Counted from the stretch's first letter, positions 36,836 to 46,382 are shown. The stretch is 64,000 nucleotides of DNA from Ahrensia sp. (GCA_002698425.1 NZXU01000050.1:186001-250000); one strand, 5' to 3'. A program made the numbers and translations. The notes: generated by a model not told the origin, from the sequence alone.

Positions 36836-36906
36836 CGAAACGACCCGCAGCCTTGCCCGAGCGGCGGGTCGTTCCAGGTTCGGCCCAAACGGAGAAAGCA
36901 AGAACG

Positions 36907-37812
36907 ATGATCAGACTCGCCGCACTGGCGCTTGCCGCCCTGCTGACCGCGACGCTGCCGGTGGCCTGGGCCGCCGACAATCCGCTAGTGGGGACTGAAT
37001 GGGCCGGGACGGGCGAGGCCGTTTCCGAGGAAATTATCAGGGACGCCTTGCGCGCCGCCGATTTCGTGGCGATCGGCGAGATCCACGACAATCCCGAACA
37101 TCACGCGATCCAGGCGAGGCTGATCAGCGCGATGGCGGAGGCCGGCCGCCGACCAGCCGTGGTCTTCGAGATGGTGCCGCAAGGCCTGCAGGGCGAACTG
37201 GATGCTTTCGCAGCGGAGGGATCGCAGGATGTGGCGGGGCTCGGCCAACGGCTGAAATGGGAGGAGCGCGGCTGGCCCAACTGGTCGACCTATCAGCCGA
37301 TCGCCGAAGCGGCGCTGGCGGCTGGCCTTTCGCTCCATGCCGGCGATCTCGACCGCGAGACGATCCGCGCCATCGGACGCGGCGAAAGGCCGGTCGAACC
37401 CACCGTCGCCTATTCGGAGGCGATGCGGGATAACCTGGCCGAGGAATTGCGCGTTTCGCATTGCGGCTTGCTGCCGGACGAGGCGATTCCGCCGATGATC
37501 ACAGTGCAGCAGGCGCGCGATACGGCAATGGCCACGGCCATGCTGGACTCTGGCGTCGAGGACGGCGCGGTGCTGATCGCGGGGTCCGGCCATGCGCGCA
37601 AGGACCGCGGCGTCCCTTTCGTGCTGGCGGCCCGCGAGCCGGACCGGTCGATCGTCTCGATCGGGATGCTGGAAGTCCGCGACGGCGCGACGGATTTTGC
37701 CGACTATCTCGATGAAGGCGAGACCGCCCTGCCCTTCGATTTCGTGATCTTTACGGCGAAGGCCAACGATATCGACCATTGCGCGGCGCTGAAGAAGCAG
37801 ATGGGCAAGTAG
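36907..37812 (+). CDS. ChaN-like exported haem/iron-associated protein
   Basis: Periplasmic protein of 301 residues with a signal peptide (LAALALAALLTATLPVAWA) and the ChaN/DUF399 pattern: AIGEIHDNPEHHAIQ with its histidines, VVFEMVPQG, HAGDLDR and IAGSGHARKDRGVP. In Campylobacter the homologue binds haem and is iron regulated. No lipobox is seen here, so it is soluble rather than a lipoprotein. The ribosome site is GGAG. No haem uptake genes are near. Confidence 0.8.
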   Translation: MIRLAALALAALLTATLPVAWAADNPLVGTEWAGTGEAVSEEIIRDALRAADFVAIGEIHDNPEHHAIQARLISAMAEAGRRPAVVFEMVPQGLQGELDAFAAEGSQDVAGLGQRLKWEERGWPNWSTYQPIAEAALAAGLSLHAGDLDRETIRAIGRGERPVEPTVAYSEAMRDNLAEELRVSHCGLLPDEAIPPMITVQQARDTAMATAMLDSGVEDGAVLIAGSGHARKDRGVPFVLAAREPDRSIVSIGMLEVRDGATDFADYLDEGETALPFDFVIFTAKANDIDHCAALKKQMGK

Positions 37813-37815
37813 CCG

Positions 37816-38937
37816 TCAGGCGACCGGCGCTTCCTCGAGCTTGCCGTCGATGCGGGTCAGTTCGGCGCGGAAGCGCGGCAGGGCCTGCGGGTATTCGGCT
37901 TGCAGCCAGGCGATCAGCTTTTCGCGGATCTCGCAACGCAGTTCCCATGTGGCGATGGAGTTACGCGCGCTCATGATGCCGCGGATGACGATCGTCTTCT
38001 CGTTGGCGTCGGTCATATGCATCTTTGCCACCTGACCATCCCAGAGCGACGACCCCTCGATCAGTTCGACCAGTTTCCTGCGCAGCGTTTCGACCGGCAC
38101 CGAATAGTCGACATGCCATGTCACCGCGCCGATGATCGAGGTGCCTTCGCGGGTCCAGTTCTCGAAGGGTTTCTCGATGAAATAGGAGAGCGGTACGACC
38201 ATGCGCCGCCAGTCCCAGATGCGCACGACGACATAGGTTGCGCCGATCTCTTCGATCCAGCCCCACTCGCCCTCGACGATGACGACGTCCTCCAGCCGGA
38301 TCGGCTGGGTTAGAGCTATCTGGACGCCGGCGATCAGGTTGGCCAGCACCGGCCGGGCGGCGAAACCGACGGCGAGACCGGCGACGCCGGCCGATGCGAA
38401 CAGACTGACGCCATATTGGCGCACGCCGTCGAAAGTGAGCAGCACGAAGGCGGCGGCGATGATGAAGATAAGGATATTGGCGGTGCGGCGCAGCACGCGG
38501 ATCTGGGTGACAACCTTGCGGGCGCGCACGTTGTCTTCTCCATCCTCGGTCTCTAGGCGGTGGCCGCGCATCAGCCGGTCGGTGAAGAGATTGGTCAGGA
38601 GGATCGCCGTCCAGCCGAGCAGGCCTATCATGATGACCGAAATAGTCCGCGCGACCGCGTTCTGGAATTCAGGCGGCAGACCTGAGGCGGAGACGCCCAC
38701 CGATACGGCGAGCAGGATCATGGCGAGGCGGGCCGGATTGCGGGCGCGGCCGAGCGCCTGACGCCACCAGGAACTGCGCCGCAGCATGCGGCCGAGCACG
38801 CGCCACAGGACCGCGTGAACAGCCCAGCCGACGAAGATCGCGGCGGCGAGCAGGATGAGCGGCCAAGCCCACAGGGACGCCAGCATATAGGTGTCGACAA
38901 TGGCCTCTTCGGCGGTTTCGACGATTTCTTCGGGCAT
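37816..38937 (-). CDS. MscS-type mechanosensitive channel
   Basis: Membrane channel of 373 residues. Four to five helices occupy the first 220 residues, and the pore-lining helix is recognisable by its small residues (GVAGLAVGFAARPVLANLIA) followed by GVQIALTQPIRLEDVVIVEG, the start of the MscS beta domain. The C-terminal alpha/beta vestibule domain follows. Extra N-terminal helices place it among the medium-length homologues. AAGGA precedes the ATG at 38937. It would open on membrane tension to release solutes. Confidence 0.9.
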   Translation of the reverse strand: MPEEIVETAEEAIVDTYMLASLWAWPLILLAAAIFVGWAVHAVLWRVLGRMLRRSSWWRQALGRARNPARLAMILLAVSVGVSASGLPPEFQNAVARTISVIMIGLLGWTAILLTNLFTDRLMRGHRLETEDGEDNVRARKVVTQIRVLRRTANILIFIIAAAFVLLTFDGVRQYGVSLFASAGVAGLAVGFAARPVLANLIAGVQIALTQPIRLEDVVIVEGEWGWIEEIGATYVVVRIWDWRRMVVPLSYFIEKPFENWTREGTSIIGAVTWHVDYSVPVETLRRKLVELIEGSSLWDGQVAKMHMTDANEKTIVIRGIMSARNSIATWELRCEIREKLIAWLQAEYPQALPRFRAELTRIDGKLEEAPVA

Positions 38938-39268
38938 GTGTCCTTGCGCGGTTTGCCGATCCGAGCTGCGCCGAGGGCGGCACAGCAAAACCATTTTTGC
39001 CCCGGAGTTAGGGCAAGTCTACCGCAGTGCAACATAATTGCCGAAGGAAAGTTCCCCCGCACCCGGTATCGAGGAATCGTCGGCCATTCGACGTCCATGC
39101 TGCCGGCCGCCGACCCTGCTGAACAGGCAATAGCCGTACAATCCGGAGGCCGGCGCGGAGCGGAACAATCAGCACTCGAGTCGAATCGCTGCTAACAAAC
39201 TGAAATTATTGACAGAATCAGTTTTTTCCGTAGCGTTTTGCGGTGCAATAGTCCGAAAAGGAGTGGCA
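38938..39268. other. Intergenic region between the MscS gene and usg
   Basis: 331 bp without a convincing gene, holding the divergent promoters. The AT-rich part near 39185-39240 precedes usg. Nothing else structured was seen. Confidence 0.5.
39209..39236 (+). promoter_or_regulatory. Probable sigma-70 promoter of usg
   Basis: A consensus -35 box TTGACA (39209-39214) is followed after 16 bp by a weaker -10 candidate TAGCGT (39231-39236). It lies 33 bp upstream of the usg start codon and its AAAAGGAG ribosome site. Confidence 0.4.
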
Positions 39269-39541
39269 ATGCAAGGCAAGAGCGCTTTCGAATTGCAACT
39301 GGAAGGCTACGGGCTCACCACCGCCCATATCCTCTATCGCATGCCGGATCATCCGGGCATCCTGCAGACCTATGTCTGGCAGGATTACGACCTGGCCCCG
39401 AAGTTCCCGCAAATGTACGGCTTTCTCGACTTCTGGGAGAACAATCTCGACGGTCCGCTGCATTCCGTGCGCTACTCGCACCAGAAGCTGATCAAGCCCG
39501 GTGAGTTCCACCGCGTCGATGGCGAGATCCTGCTGAACTAG
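39269..39541 (+). CDS. usg: Usg family protein
   Basis: Small protein of 90 residues with the highly conserved alphaproteobacterial Usg sequence: LEGYGLTTAHILYRMPDHPG, TYVWQDYDLAPKFPQM and GPLHSVRYSHQKLI. The family was first noted beside tryptophan-pathway genes, and its function is unknown. AAAAGGAG lies upstream of the ATG at 39269. No trp genes are adjacent here. Confidence 0.88.
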   Translation: MQGKSAFELQLEGYGLTTAHILYRMPDHPGILQTYVWQDYDLAPKFPQMYGFLDFWENNLDGPLHSVRYSHQKLIKPGEFHRVDGEILLN

Positions 39542-39544
39542 AGC

Positions 39545-40234
39545 CTAGTCGAGCGCCAGGACATCCGAGACGAGGCGAATGCGCTCGTCGACCGTCTCGA
39601 CCACGATAACCGCATCGCCGCCGGCTTCCATGGTTTCGGCGGGCACTTCGATCTCGGCCGAAAGCTTGCCGGCGATATCGGTCTCGATCGTATCCAGAAT
39701 GGTCAGGCTGTCGCCGCGGCGAAGGCCGATCCTGACGTCCCTGCTTCCGGGAAGGCCCGACGCCTCGACCTCGAACTTGCCCTCACCCTTTTTCTCGACA
39801 TTGACTTCCGGCCCACGGGACGGTTCGGCGTCATCGCCAGGCAAGCCGATGCGCTCGCCGAATTCCGCGATCTCGCGACTGAGATCGGGCGTATCGGCGA
39901 GATAGTCGGAGACGGTCTTGCCGGCCGAATTGGCGGCGTCACGAATGTTGCGCCCGGCATCCTCCATGGCAATGCGCGCCCTGCCGAGGAAATCGTCAAC
40001 CGCGTCTTCCTCGAAGACCGGCATCTTCAGCTTGCCTTCAGGAAGGTCTGCCACCGTTTCGGCGTCGTTGACGCGCAGGATTTCCTCCGGCTCGGTACCG
40101 CAGCGCGCGGCAAGCTGCTCAAGCGTTTCGTCCGGCTGCATCTCTTCGATGAAACCGCAGGTGGAGCGGGCGCCGGCCGGGGACGCCAGGGCGGTCGTGG
40201 CGGCGATGACAATCAGGAAGGATGTGCGGCGCAT
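39545..40234 (-). CDS. Exported protein with degenerate LysM-like segment
   Basis: Protein of 229 residues with a signal peptide (SFLIVIAATTALASPAGA). The start of the mature chain (MQPDETLEQLAARCGTEPEE, ILRVNDAETVADLP) follows the LysM pattern and may bind peptidoglycan. A polar middle follows, and then a C-terminal beta-rich stretch with alternating charged and hydrophobic residues (SRDVRIGLRRGDSLTI) of no recognised family. Function unknown. Confidence 0.6.
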   Translation of the reverse strand: MRRTSFLIVIAATTALASPAGARSTCGFIEEMQPDETLEQLAARCGTEPEEILRVNDAETVADLPEGKLKMPVFEEDAVDDFLGRARIAMEDAGRNIRDAANSAGKTVSDYLADTPDLSREIAEFGERIGLPGDDAEPSRGPEVNVEKKGEGKFEVEASGLPGSRDVRIGLRRGDSLTILDTIETDIAGKLSAEIEVPAETMEAGGDAVIVVETVDERIRLVSDVLALD

Positions 40235-40297
40235 ATCGGTCTCCGGGCTTCATGGAACGTGTGTCCATAACCGGCGAGCCGGGCAGAAGGTTCCGCC

Positions 40298-40867
40298 TCA
40301 GGCTCCGCACCAGGTTTCCGCGGGCTCGCGGCGACCGCGCCAAGTGACGGCGAGATCGCGGCGGACCAGGAGGTCGCCGACATCGCCTGCCGGCGTCAAG
40401 AGGGCGGCCAGCGTGCGGCCAAAGCGGTCCTCGCCACGGCGATGAACCCGGATCGGCTGGCGATGCAGGAGAAAAGCGAGTTCCTGTGTCGCTGCGCTCG
40501 CGCGCCGCCCTTCGGCGGGGCAGCGGGCCTTGACCTCGGGCGCATCGATGTTGACGAGGCGGATCTTCTCACCGTCGAGCCAGACCGTGTCGCCGTCGAC
40601 CACGCAATTGATCCGGCGACCCGAGCCGCAGACAGGCATCGGTCGTGGCGCGACGTCCCCGGCGAAATCGGGTGCAGGCTGCGGCGCGTAGGCGCTGGTG
40701 GTCATTCGGTCGACAAGGCCGGAGACCTTCGCGAGGTCGAGGCCGCCGGTCTGGCTATAGAGAATCGCGGCGCCGATGCCGATCAGGACGAAGGCAGTCC
40801 CGACCAGGCCGGTCCGCATTAGTTGGGAGAGGTAGCGCCGCCCGGCGATTCGCGAATGCTGAGACAT
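40298..40867 (-). CDS. Thermonuclease family protein, catalytically intact
   Basis: Membrane-anchored or exported SNase-fold nuclease of 189 residues with a single N-terminal helix (GLVGTAFVLIGIGAAILY). The nuclease part reads CVVDGDTVWLDGEKIRLVNI, DAPE and DRFGRTLA. This retains the calcium-binding aspartates, both catalytic arginines and the catalytic glutamate (last residue of DAPE). Two cysteines flank the domain. A paralogue at 42944-43546 shares the layout and the ending EPxETWCG but has lost key residues. Confidence 0.85.
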   Translation of the reverse strand: MSQHSRIAGRRYLSQLMRTGLVGTAFVLIGIGAAILYSQTGGLDLAKVSGLVDRMTTSAYAPQPAPDFAGDVAPRPMPVCGSGRRINCVVDGDTVWLDGEKIRLVNIDAPEVKARCPAEGRRASAATQELAFLLHRQPIRVHRRGEDRFGRTLAALLTPAGDVGDLLVRRDLAVTWRGRREPAETWCGA

Positions 40868-41041
40868 GGCGCGGAGCGTGGGCGCAAGGCGTTACTTTTC
40901 CGTTCAAGGACAGCCCTGTGCGCCGGGGACCGTTCGGGCGTTTCCTGATGGTGCGTTTGGTCACAGCACGAGCGAGGGGTTGCATGCATCACTGGCTTCA
41001 ACGAGCACATCCGCTCATGAAACCAGTCAGAGGAAACGATC

Positions 41042-41314
41042 ATGAAAACCTTCACCATTCGCCGCGCCGTCACGCGCAACGCGCTGCGCATCATCGTCGC
41101 CGTGACGGCGGCTGCAGCCATCGCCGGCCAGGCCCAGTCGGCCAATCACACGGACCGCGTGTCCTGCTATTTCTATGTGAATGACGGCTGCTACAACGTC
41201 TCTCCCAACTGCACCAAGGAAGAGTATGAGAGCCTGCTGGAGAATTGCGATACGGCCTATCCGCTCGGCAAGGCGCGCTCCCTGCGCGGCCCGAAAGCCT
41301 TCAAGCTGCAGTAA
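41042..41314 (+). CDS. Small exported protein with four cysteines
   Basis: Protein of 90 residues: signal peptide (IIVAVTAAAAIAGQAQSA), then a compact mature domain of about 57 residues with four cysteines (VSCYFYVNDGCYN, NCTKEEYESLLENC), enough for two disulfides. The ribosome site is AGAGGAAA, and a strong terminator follows, so it is a single-gene unit. I do not recognise a family; it could be a small secreted factor. Confidence 0.6.
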   Translation: MKTFTIRRAVTRNALRIIVAVTAAAAIAGQAQSANHTDRVSCYFYVNDGCYNVSPNCTKEEYESLLENCDTAYPLGKARSLRGPKAFKLQ

Positions 41315-41335
41315 ACGCGATCCGCGCCGGTAAGG

Positions 41336-41368
41336 ATGCGGCCGGGAAACCGGCCGCATTTTCTTTTG
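41336..41368 (+). terminator. Rho-independent terminator after the small Cys-rich gene
   Basis: Perfect 10-bp stem (41336-41345 with 41350-41359) closed by a GAAA tetraloop and followed by TTTTCTTTT. It lies 22 nt after the stop codon. Confidence 0.85.
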
Positions 41369-41412
41369 CGCGGCGACGGGACAGGATAGGCAGTGTCAAC
41401 AGAGACCGCGCC

Positions 41413-41841
41413 ATGCCGATGCCGCAGGAATATTTCGCCACCTCCCGCGATTTCGAGGCCTTCATGGCGGACGCCAAAACCGCGCTCGGTCATGGATCGC
41501 ATCACCAGACCTACACCACGGTGCAGGCGGTGCTGACCGTCTTCCGGCGGCGGCTTTCGGTGGGCGATGCGCTTCGGTTCGCAGGCGTGCTGCCGCCGGT
41601 CCTGCGCGCGATCTTCGTGTCGGACTGGGACGCCGCGGACGCGCAAAAGCCGTTCGGGCCGCGCGGAGCGATGGAGGCCGAGGTCAGAGCGTTTCGCGAA
41701 CACCACAATTTCGCACCGACCGATGCTATTTCGACTGTGGCGGGGGTCATGCGAAAGCATGTCGATACGAGAGACTTCGAGCGCGTTCTGTCGACGCTTC
41801 CGGATGAGGCGCAGGCATATTGGGATCCGGCCGGGAATTAG
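41413..41841 (+). CDS. DUF2267 family protein
   Basis: Soluble helical protein of 142 residues: TYTTVQAVLTVFRRRLSVGD followed by ALRFAGVLPPVLRAIFVSDW match the DUF2267 repeat, and the C-terminal half (VMRKHVDTRDFERVLSTLPD) resembles its second half. The function is unknown; members often occur in stress-related clusters. The ATG at 41413 is followed by another two codons later, and either could be used. Confidence 0.75.
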   Translation: MPMPQEYFATSRDFEAFMADAKTALGHGSHHQTYTTVQAVLTVFRRRLSVGDALRFAGVLPPVLRAIFVSDWDAADAQKPFGPRGAMEAEVRAFREHHNFAPTDAISTVAGVMRKHVDTRDFERVLSTLPDEAQAYWDPAGN

Positions 41842-41933
41842 GCTTCCATCGATCTAACGGGGCGGCCGAGCCGCATCGACCATATTCGGGCCTTAAAGCT
41901 TCGACATGGGTTCGCAGCGAACAAGGGGGCTCC

Positions 41934-42920
41934 ATGCGCAAGATTTTCATTGCCATCGCCGTCATCGTCAGCGCGCTCTATCTCTGGAACGCGTCCTGGA
42001 TCGCCGGGGCGCCGGCCGAGCCGCAGATCGGTCTGATTGCGCATCGCGGCGTGCACCAGACCTTCTCCCGCGAAGGGCTGACGAATGACACCTGCACAGC
42101 GGAGCGCATCTTTCCGCCCGAGCATCGCTTCCTGGAGAACACGATTCCCTCAATGCGCGCGGCGTTCGACGCCGGCGCGGATATCGTGGAACTGGACGTG
42201 CACCCGACAACGGACGGGCAGTTCGCGGTGATCCACGACTGGACGGTCGACTGCCGTACCGAGGGCAGCGGGGCGACGCGGGAGCACGACATGGCGAGCC
42301 TGAAAACGCTGGATGTCGGCTACGGCTACACGGCCGACGGCGGCACGACCCTCCCGCTGCGGGGGACCGGCGTCGGCCAGCTGCCGGAGCTGAAAGAGGT
42401 GCTGGCGGCCTTTCCGGACGGAAAGTTCCTGATCAACTTCAAGAGCCGCGAAAGGCGCGAAGGCGACATGCTGGCGGCGCTTGTCGAGGAGCACCCGGAA
42501 TGGCGGAAGGAAATCTGGTCAGCCTATGGAGGCGACGCGCCCACCATGCGCGCCAACGAGCTGATCGACGGGCTGGACGGTTATGGCGCAAAGCAGATGA
42601 AGTCCTGCCTGCTCGGCTATCTGAAACTTGGCTGGAGCGGGTATGTCCCGGAGGCCTGCCGCAACACCCATGTTATGGTGCCTGGCAACCTGGCGCGTTT
42701 CGCCTGGGGCTGGCCGCACCGGTTCCGCGCGAGGCTGGAGGCGGCGGGAAGCGACATCATCCTGATCGGCCCCTATTCGGCGGGCGACTCCGGCTCGCGC
42801 GGCATCGACAGCGTGGAAGAGCTGTCGCTGATCCCGAAGGGCTTCGACGGCTATGTCTGGACAAACCGGATCGAGCTGATCGGCCCCGAACTGGCGGCGC
42901 GCCGGCAAGGCGGCGACTGA
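41934..42920 (+). CDS. Glycerophosphodiester phosphodiesterase-family protein
   Basis: TIM-barrel phosphodiesterase of 328 residues with an N-terminal membrane helix or signal (IFIAIAVIVSALYLWN). Catalytic features are LIAHRGVHQ, the asparagine in FLENTIPSM, and ELDVHPTTDGQFAVIHDWTV with its metal-binding E, D and H. Substrates are glycerophosphodiesters from phospholipids. The C-terminal half (GSDIILIGPYSAGDSG onward) is less typical, so substrate preference could differ. GGGGG precedes the ATG. Confidence 0.83.
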   Translation: MRKIFIAIAVIVSALYLWNASWIAGAPAEPQIGLIAHRGVHQTFSREGLTNDTCTAERIFPPEHRFLENTIPSMRAAFDAGADIVELDVHPTTDGQFAVIHDWTVDCRTEGSGATREHDMASLKTLDVGYGYTADGGTTLPLRGTGVGQLPELKEVLAAFPDGKFLINFKSRERREGDMLAALVEEHPEWRKEIWSAYGGDAPTMRANELIDGLDGYGAKQMKSCLLGYLKLGWSGYVPEACRNTHVMVPGNLARFAWGWPHRFRARLEAAGSDIILIGPYSAGDSGSRGIDSVEELSLIPKGFDGYVWTNRIELIGPELAARRQGGD

Positions 42921-42943
42921 GAGAGAAGCCGGATCGCGGCCCG

Positions 42944-43546
42944 TCAGCCGCCGCACCAGGTTTCGACGGGTTCCTCGCGGCCTTTCCAGGTGGCCGCGAC
43001 ATTGAAGCGGACCATCTTGCGGCCGACATCGCCGTCGGGAATCCGGACTTCGGCGAGAACGCGGCCGAACGCGTCGCGGCCCTTGCCGCGGAGTTCGATC
43101 GGTTGATTGTCGAGCAGCTGCTGCAACGTGGCGCGCGCCTCGCGGGCCCGCGCCGTCTCCGACAGACATCGCCCCTCAAGCTGCGGCGCATCGATATTGG
43201 CGATGCGGATCTGTTCGCCGTTCAGCCAGAATATCTCGCCGTCGACCACGCAGTTCTCATTCGCGCCGCTGCCGCAAATCGGCATGGTCCTGCTTTCAAG
43301 CCCCTCATAGAAATCGTAGCCCTGTGCGATGTCGCCGCTCAGCGAACTGGTGAAGAAGGTTTCGGGCTTCGCCTTGAAAACTACCGCGTCTGTTTCTTCG
43401 CGGTCCAGCAGAAACCAAGTGACCGCGCCGATGAGAGCGAAAACGAAAAGCCCGACAAAGGCGACCAGCGAGCGCGCCGAAAAGAAACGTGCGCCTCGCC
43501 CGTATGTTTCGACGGCGAGGAGGAGATCCGGATCGCTATTTCGCAT
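42944..43546 (-). CDS. Thermonuclease-like paralogue with altered active site
   Basis: SNase-fold protein of 200 residues with one N-terminal membrane helix (LVAFVGLFVFALIGAVTWFL). It is clearly paralogous to the protein at 40298-40867, but in the nuclease part DGDT is changed to DGEI and DAPE to DAPQ, so the catalytic glutamate has become glutamine and one calcium-ligand aspartate is glutamate. The catalytic arginines (IRI, FGRVLA) remain. It is probably a weak or inactive nuclease. The start at 43546 has a modest purine-rich site. Confidence 0.78.
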   Translation of the reverse strand: MRNSDPDLLLAVETYGRGARFFSARSLVAFVGLFVFALIGAVTWFLLDREETDAVVFKAKPETFFTSSLSGDIAQGYDFYEGLESRTMPICGSGANENCVVDGEIFWLNGEQIRIANIDAPQLEGRCLSETARAREARATLQQLLDNQPIELRGKGRDAFGRVLAEVRIPDGDVGRKMVRFNVAATWKGREEPVETWCGG

Positions 43547-43783
43547 TGTCTCTGATTTCGCTGTTCTGCGCGGCCTGTCACGGCAACGTTCTTGTTCTTG
43601 TTGCAGCGCATTATCGGCCGGTCTTCTTACCATCCGGTTCGGAAAGAACCGCGAATTCGAGGGGGTCGGTCAAGACGCGCGAAACCTTCGTTAACGGGAT
43701 GGCCCTTTTCATCTCCGGACCCGTGTCCTATGCGTGGAGAGGGCCCGGAGCCCGGCATGCCAACGCCAGCAAGGGAGGCCGGC

Positions 43784-44383
43784 ATGGCGCAAAAGGCGCT
43801 GATCGTCATCGACGTCCAGAACGATTTCTGCCCGGGCGGCGCGCTCGCGGTGGAGAATGGCGACGAGATCGTGCCGCTGGTCAATCACCTGATCGCCAGC
43901 CACGACCACGTGATGCTGACGCAGGACTGGCACCCGGCGGGCCACTCCTCATTCGCTTCCCAGCATGAAGGCAAGGCGCCCTTCGAGACGATCGAGGTGT
44001 CCTACGGGCCTCAGACGATCTGGCCCGACCACTGTATCCAGGGGACGCAGGGCGCGGAATTCCACCCCGATCTAGCATGGACGAAGGCGGAGATGGTGAT
44101 CCGCAAGGGCTTCCGGCCGGCAATCGACTCTTATTCGGCGTTCTTCGAGAACGACCACGCGACGCCGACCGGGCTTTCCGGCTATCTGAAGGAACGCGGC
44201 ATCGCGGAGGTCGTGCTCGCCGGGCTGGCGACGGATTTCTGCGTCGGTTTCTCGGCGCTCGACGCGGTGACATGCGGGTTCAAGACGTCGGTCGTGATGC
44301 AGGCCTGCCGGGCGATCGACCTCGACGGGTCGCTTGGCGTCATGACCGAAAAGATGCGCGCCGCCGGCGTCCACCTGCTTTAG
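43784..44383 (+). CDS. pncA: Nicotinamidase
   Basis: Hydrolyses nicotinamide to nicotinate in NAD salvage; 199 residues. The catalytic triad is visible as D in ALIVIDVQNDF, K in MVIRKGFRPAIDSYSAF and C in ATDFCVGFSALDA. The metal site is in TQDWHPAGHSSF. GGGAGG precedes the ATG at 43784; the upstream extension is shadow sequence. The next gene, 9 nt downstream, is pncB, the next step of the same pathway. Confidence 0.95.
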   Translation: MAQKALIVIDVQNDFCPGGALAVENGDEIVPLVNHLIASHDHVMLTQDWHPAGHSSFASQHEGKAPFETIEVSYGPQTIWPDHCIQGTQGAEFHPDLAWTKAEMVIRKGFRPAIDSYSAFFENDHATPTGLSGYLKERGIAEVVLAGLATDFCVGFSALDAVTCGFKTSVVMQACRAIDLDGSLGVMTEKMRAAGVHLL

Positions 44384-44392
44384 GGCCCGATA

Positions 44393-45703
44393 ATGGTTTT
44401 CCGCGTTCTCGACATCGCCAGGCGGGTCCACGACCACACCTGGAAGCTCGACCCCATCGTCCGCTCGCTGCTCGACACCGATTTCTACAAGCTGATGATG
44501 CTGCAGATGATCTGGAAGCTGCATCGCGACGTCGATGCCACCTTCTCGCTGATCAACCGCACGACCTCGATCCGGCTCGCCGACGAGATCGATATCGGCG
44601 AGTTGCGCGACCAGCTCGATTACGCGCGGACGGTGCGGCTGACCAAGAAGGAGCATATCTGGCTCGCCGGCAATTCATTCTACGGGCGCAAGCAGATCTT
44701 CGAGCCGGAGTTTCTCGCCTGGCTGGCCGAGTTCCGGCTACCGGACTACGAACTCTCGGTCAAGGACGGGCAGTACCAGCTCGATTTCCACGGACGGTGG
44801 ACGCATACGACCATGTGGGAAATCCCGGCGCTCGCGATCATCAACGAGTTGCGGTCGCGCGCGGCGATGCGCGGCATGGGGCCGTTCGAGCTGGACGTGC
44901 TCTATGCGCGGGCGAAAGCAAAGATGTGGGAAAAGGTCGAGCGGCTGAAAAAGCTCGACGGGCTGTCGATCTCCGATTTCGGCACGCGGCGGCGGCACTC
45001 CTTCCTGTGGCAGCGCTGGTGCGTGCAGGCGTTGCAGGAGGGCATTCCGGACGCATTCACCGGCACATCCAATGTGCTGCTCGCCATGGACAACGACCTG
45101 GAGGCCGTCGGCACCAACGCGCATGAGCTGCCGATGGTCTATGCGGCGCTGGCGGAGACCGACGCGGGCATCGCTGCGGCAAACTACACCGTGCTGGAGG
45201 ACTGGAACGCGCTCTATGGCGGCAATCTGCGCATCGTCCTGCCCGACACTTACGGGACAGCGGCCTTCCTGCACGCCGCGCCGGACTGGGTCGCCGACTG
45301 GACCGGCTTCCGGCCGGATTCCGCGCCGCCGATCGAGAGCGGCGAACGCATCATCGACTGGTGGAAGGAGAAGGGCCGCGACCCGACGCAGAAAATCCTG
45401 ATCTTTTCCGACGGGCTGGATGTCGACACGATCGTCAGCACCCACGAACATTTCAAGGGTAGGGTGCGCATGGCCTTCGGCTGGGGTACCAACCTGACCA
45501 ATGATTTCGTCGACTGCGCGCCACGCCGCAACGAGCAATTGCGCGCCATCTCGCTGGTCTGCAAGGTGACCGAAGCGAACGGCAAGCCGGCGGTGAAGCT
45601 CTCGGACAATCCGCGCAAGGCGACCGGCGACCCGGCAGAGATCGAACGGTATTTGCGGATTTTCGGGAGCGAGGAGCGGGTGGAAAAGGCGGTTTATGTT
45701 TGA
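44393..45703 (+). CDS. pncB: Nicotinate phosphoribosyltransferase
   Basis: Converts nicotinate and PRPP to nicotinate mononucleotide, 436 residues. Landmarks are [20 protein letters not shown] near the N terminus, the phosphorylated-histidine region [33 protein letters not shown] and the phosphate-binding [10 protein letters not shown] followed by [10 protein letters not shown]. It follows pncA closely, so nicotinamide is recycled in two steps from one transcript. Confidence 0.96.
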   Translation: MVFRVLDIARRVHDHTWKLDPIVRSLLDTDFYKLMMLQMIWKLHRDVDATFSLINRTTSIRLADEIDIGELRDQLDYARTVRLTKKEHIWLAGNSFYGRKQIFEPEFLAWLAEFRLPDYELSVKDGQYQLDFHGRWTHTTMWEIPALAIINELRSRAAMRGMGPFELDVLYARAKAKMWEKVERLKKLDGLSISDFGTRRRHSFLWQRWCVQALQEGIPDAFTGTSNVLLAMDNDLEAVGTNAHELPMVYAALAETDAGIAAANYTVLEDWNALYGGNLRIVLPDTYGTAAFLHAAPDWVADWTGFRPDSAPPIESGERIIDWWKEKGRDPTQKILIFSDGLDVDTIVSTHEHFKGRVRMAFGWGTNLTNDFVDCAPRRNEQLRAISLVCKVTEANGKPAVKLSDNPRKATGDPAEIERYLRIFGSEERVEKAVYV

Positions 45704-45932
45704 GGGTCAGCTGACCGCCCCTCGCCCTTGGATGCCGCCTACGGCGGCACCTCAGGATGAGGGGAAAGGGAATAGCGCTTACGCCCACAACTTCACTGAA
45801 CACCGATTGTGATTCTGCAGAAAGGGAGGTGGAGATTCATACGCGGTCGCCGATCCGTGTTCGAATGCAGGTGGACAATCCTGTGGCGCTGTGACAGGTC
45901 AGGCTGCCCTCCAATCAGCTAATATCCAACCC

Positions 45933-46382
45933 ATGTCAGACCTGCTCTATCTCGATGATTTCCTTGTTGGCCAGCGCTTCGAGGCAGGCGGGTTTGCGCT
46001 CGATGCCGAAACCATCAAAGCCTTTGCGTCGGAATACGATCCGCAGCCGTTTCACACCGACGAGGAAGCCGCGAAGGACAGTTTCTTCGGTGGGCTCGCG
46101 GCGAGCGGATGGCAGGTCGCGTGCATGACGATGAAGCAGATGATCGAGGAAGGACCGAAAGTCGGGGGCGGGCAGATCGGGGCGGGCGGCGAGATCGCGT
46201 GGCCGCGGCCGACGCGGCCCGGCGATGTGCTGACGGTCTCGTGCGAGGTCCTGGCGGTGAAGCCGTCGCGATCGAAGCCGGACCGCGGCATGGTCCAGTT
46301 GCGCACCGAGACGAAGAACCAGAACGGCGAAACGGTCTACGCCTTCACCTGCCAGATGCTGACCTTCCGGCGACCCGCGTAA
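45933..46382 (+). CDS. MaoC-like hotdog-fold dehydratase
   Basis: Single hotdog domain of 149 residues. The sequence FASEYDPQPFHTDEEAAKDS holds the D-x-N/Q-x-x-H catalytic pattern of MaoC/R-specific enoyl hydratases, and FGGLAASGWQVACMTMKQM follows. It probably hydrates an enoyl-CoA or a related acid; the substrate is unclear. It is followed by another hotdog-fold gene on the same strand 153 nt later. Confidence 0.85.
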   Translation: MSDLLYLDDFLVGQRFEAGGFALDAETIKAFASEYDPQPFHTDEEAAKDSFFGGLAASGWQVACMTMKQMIEEGPKVGGGQIGAGGEIAWPRPTRPGDVLTVSCEVLAVKPSRSKPDRGMVQLRTETKNQNGETVYAFTCQMLTFRRPA

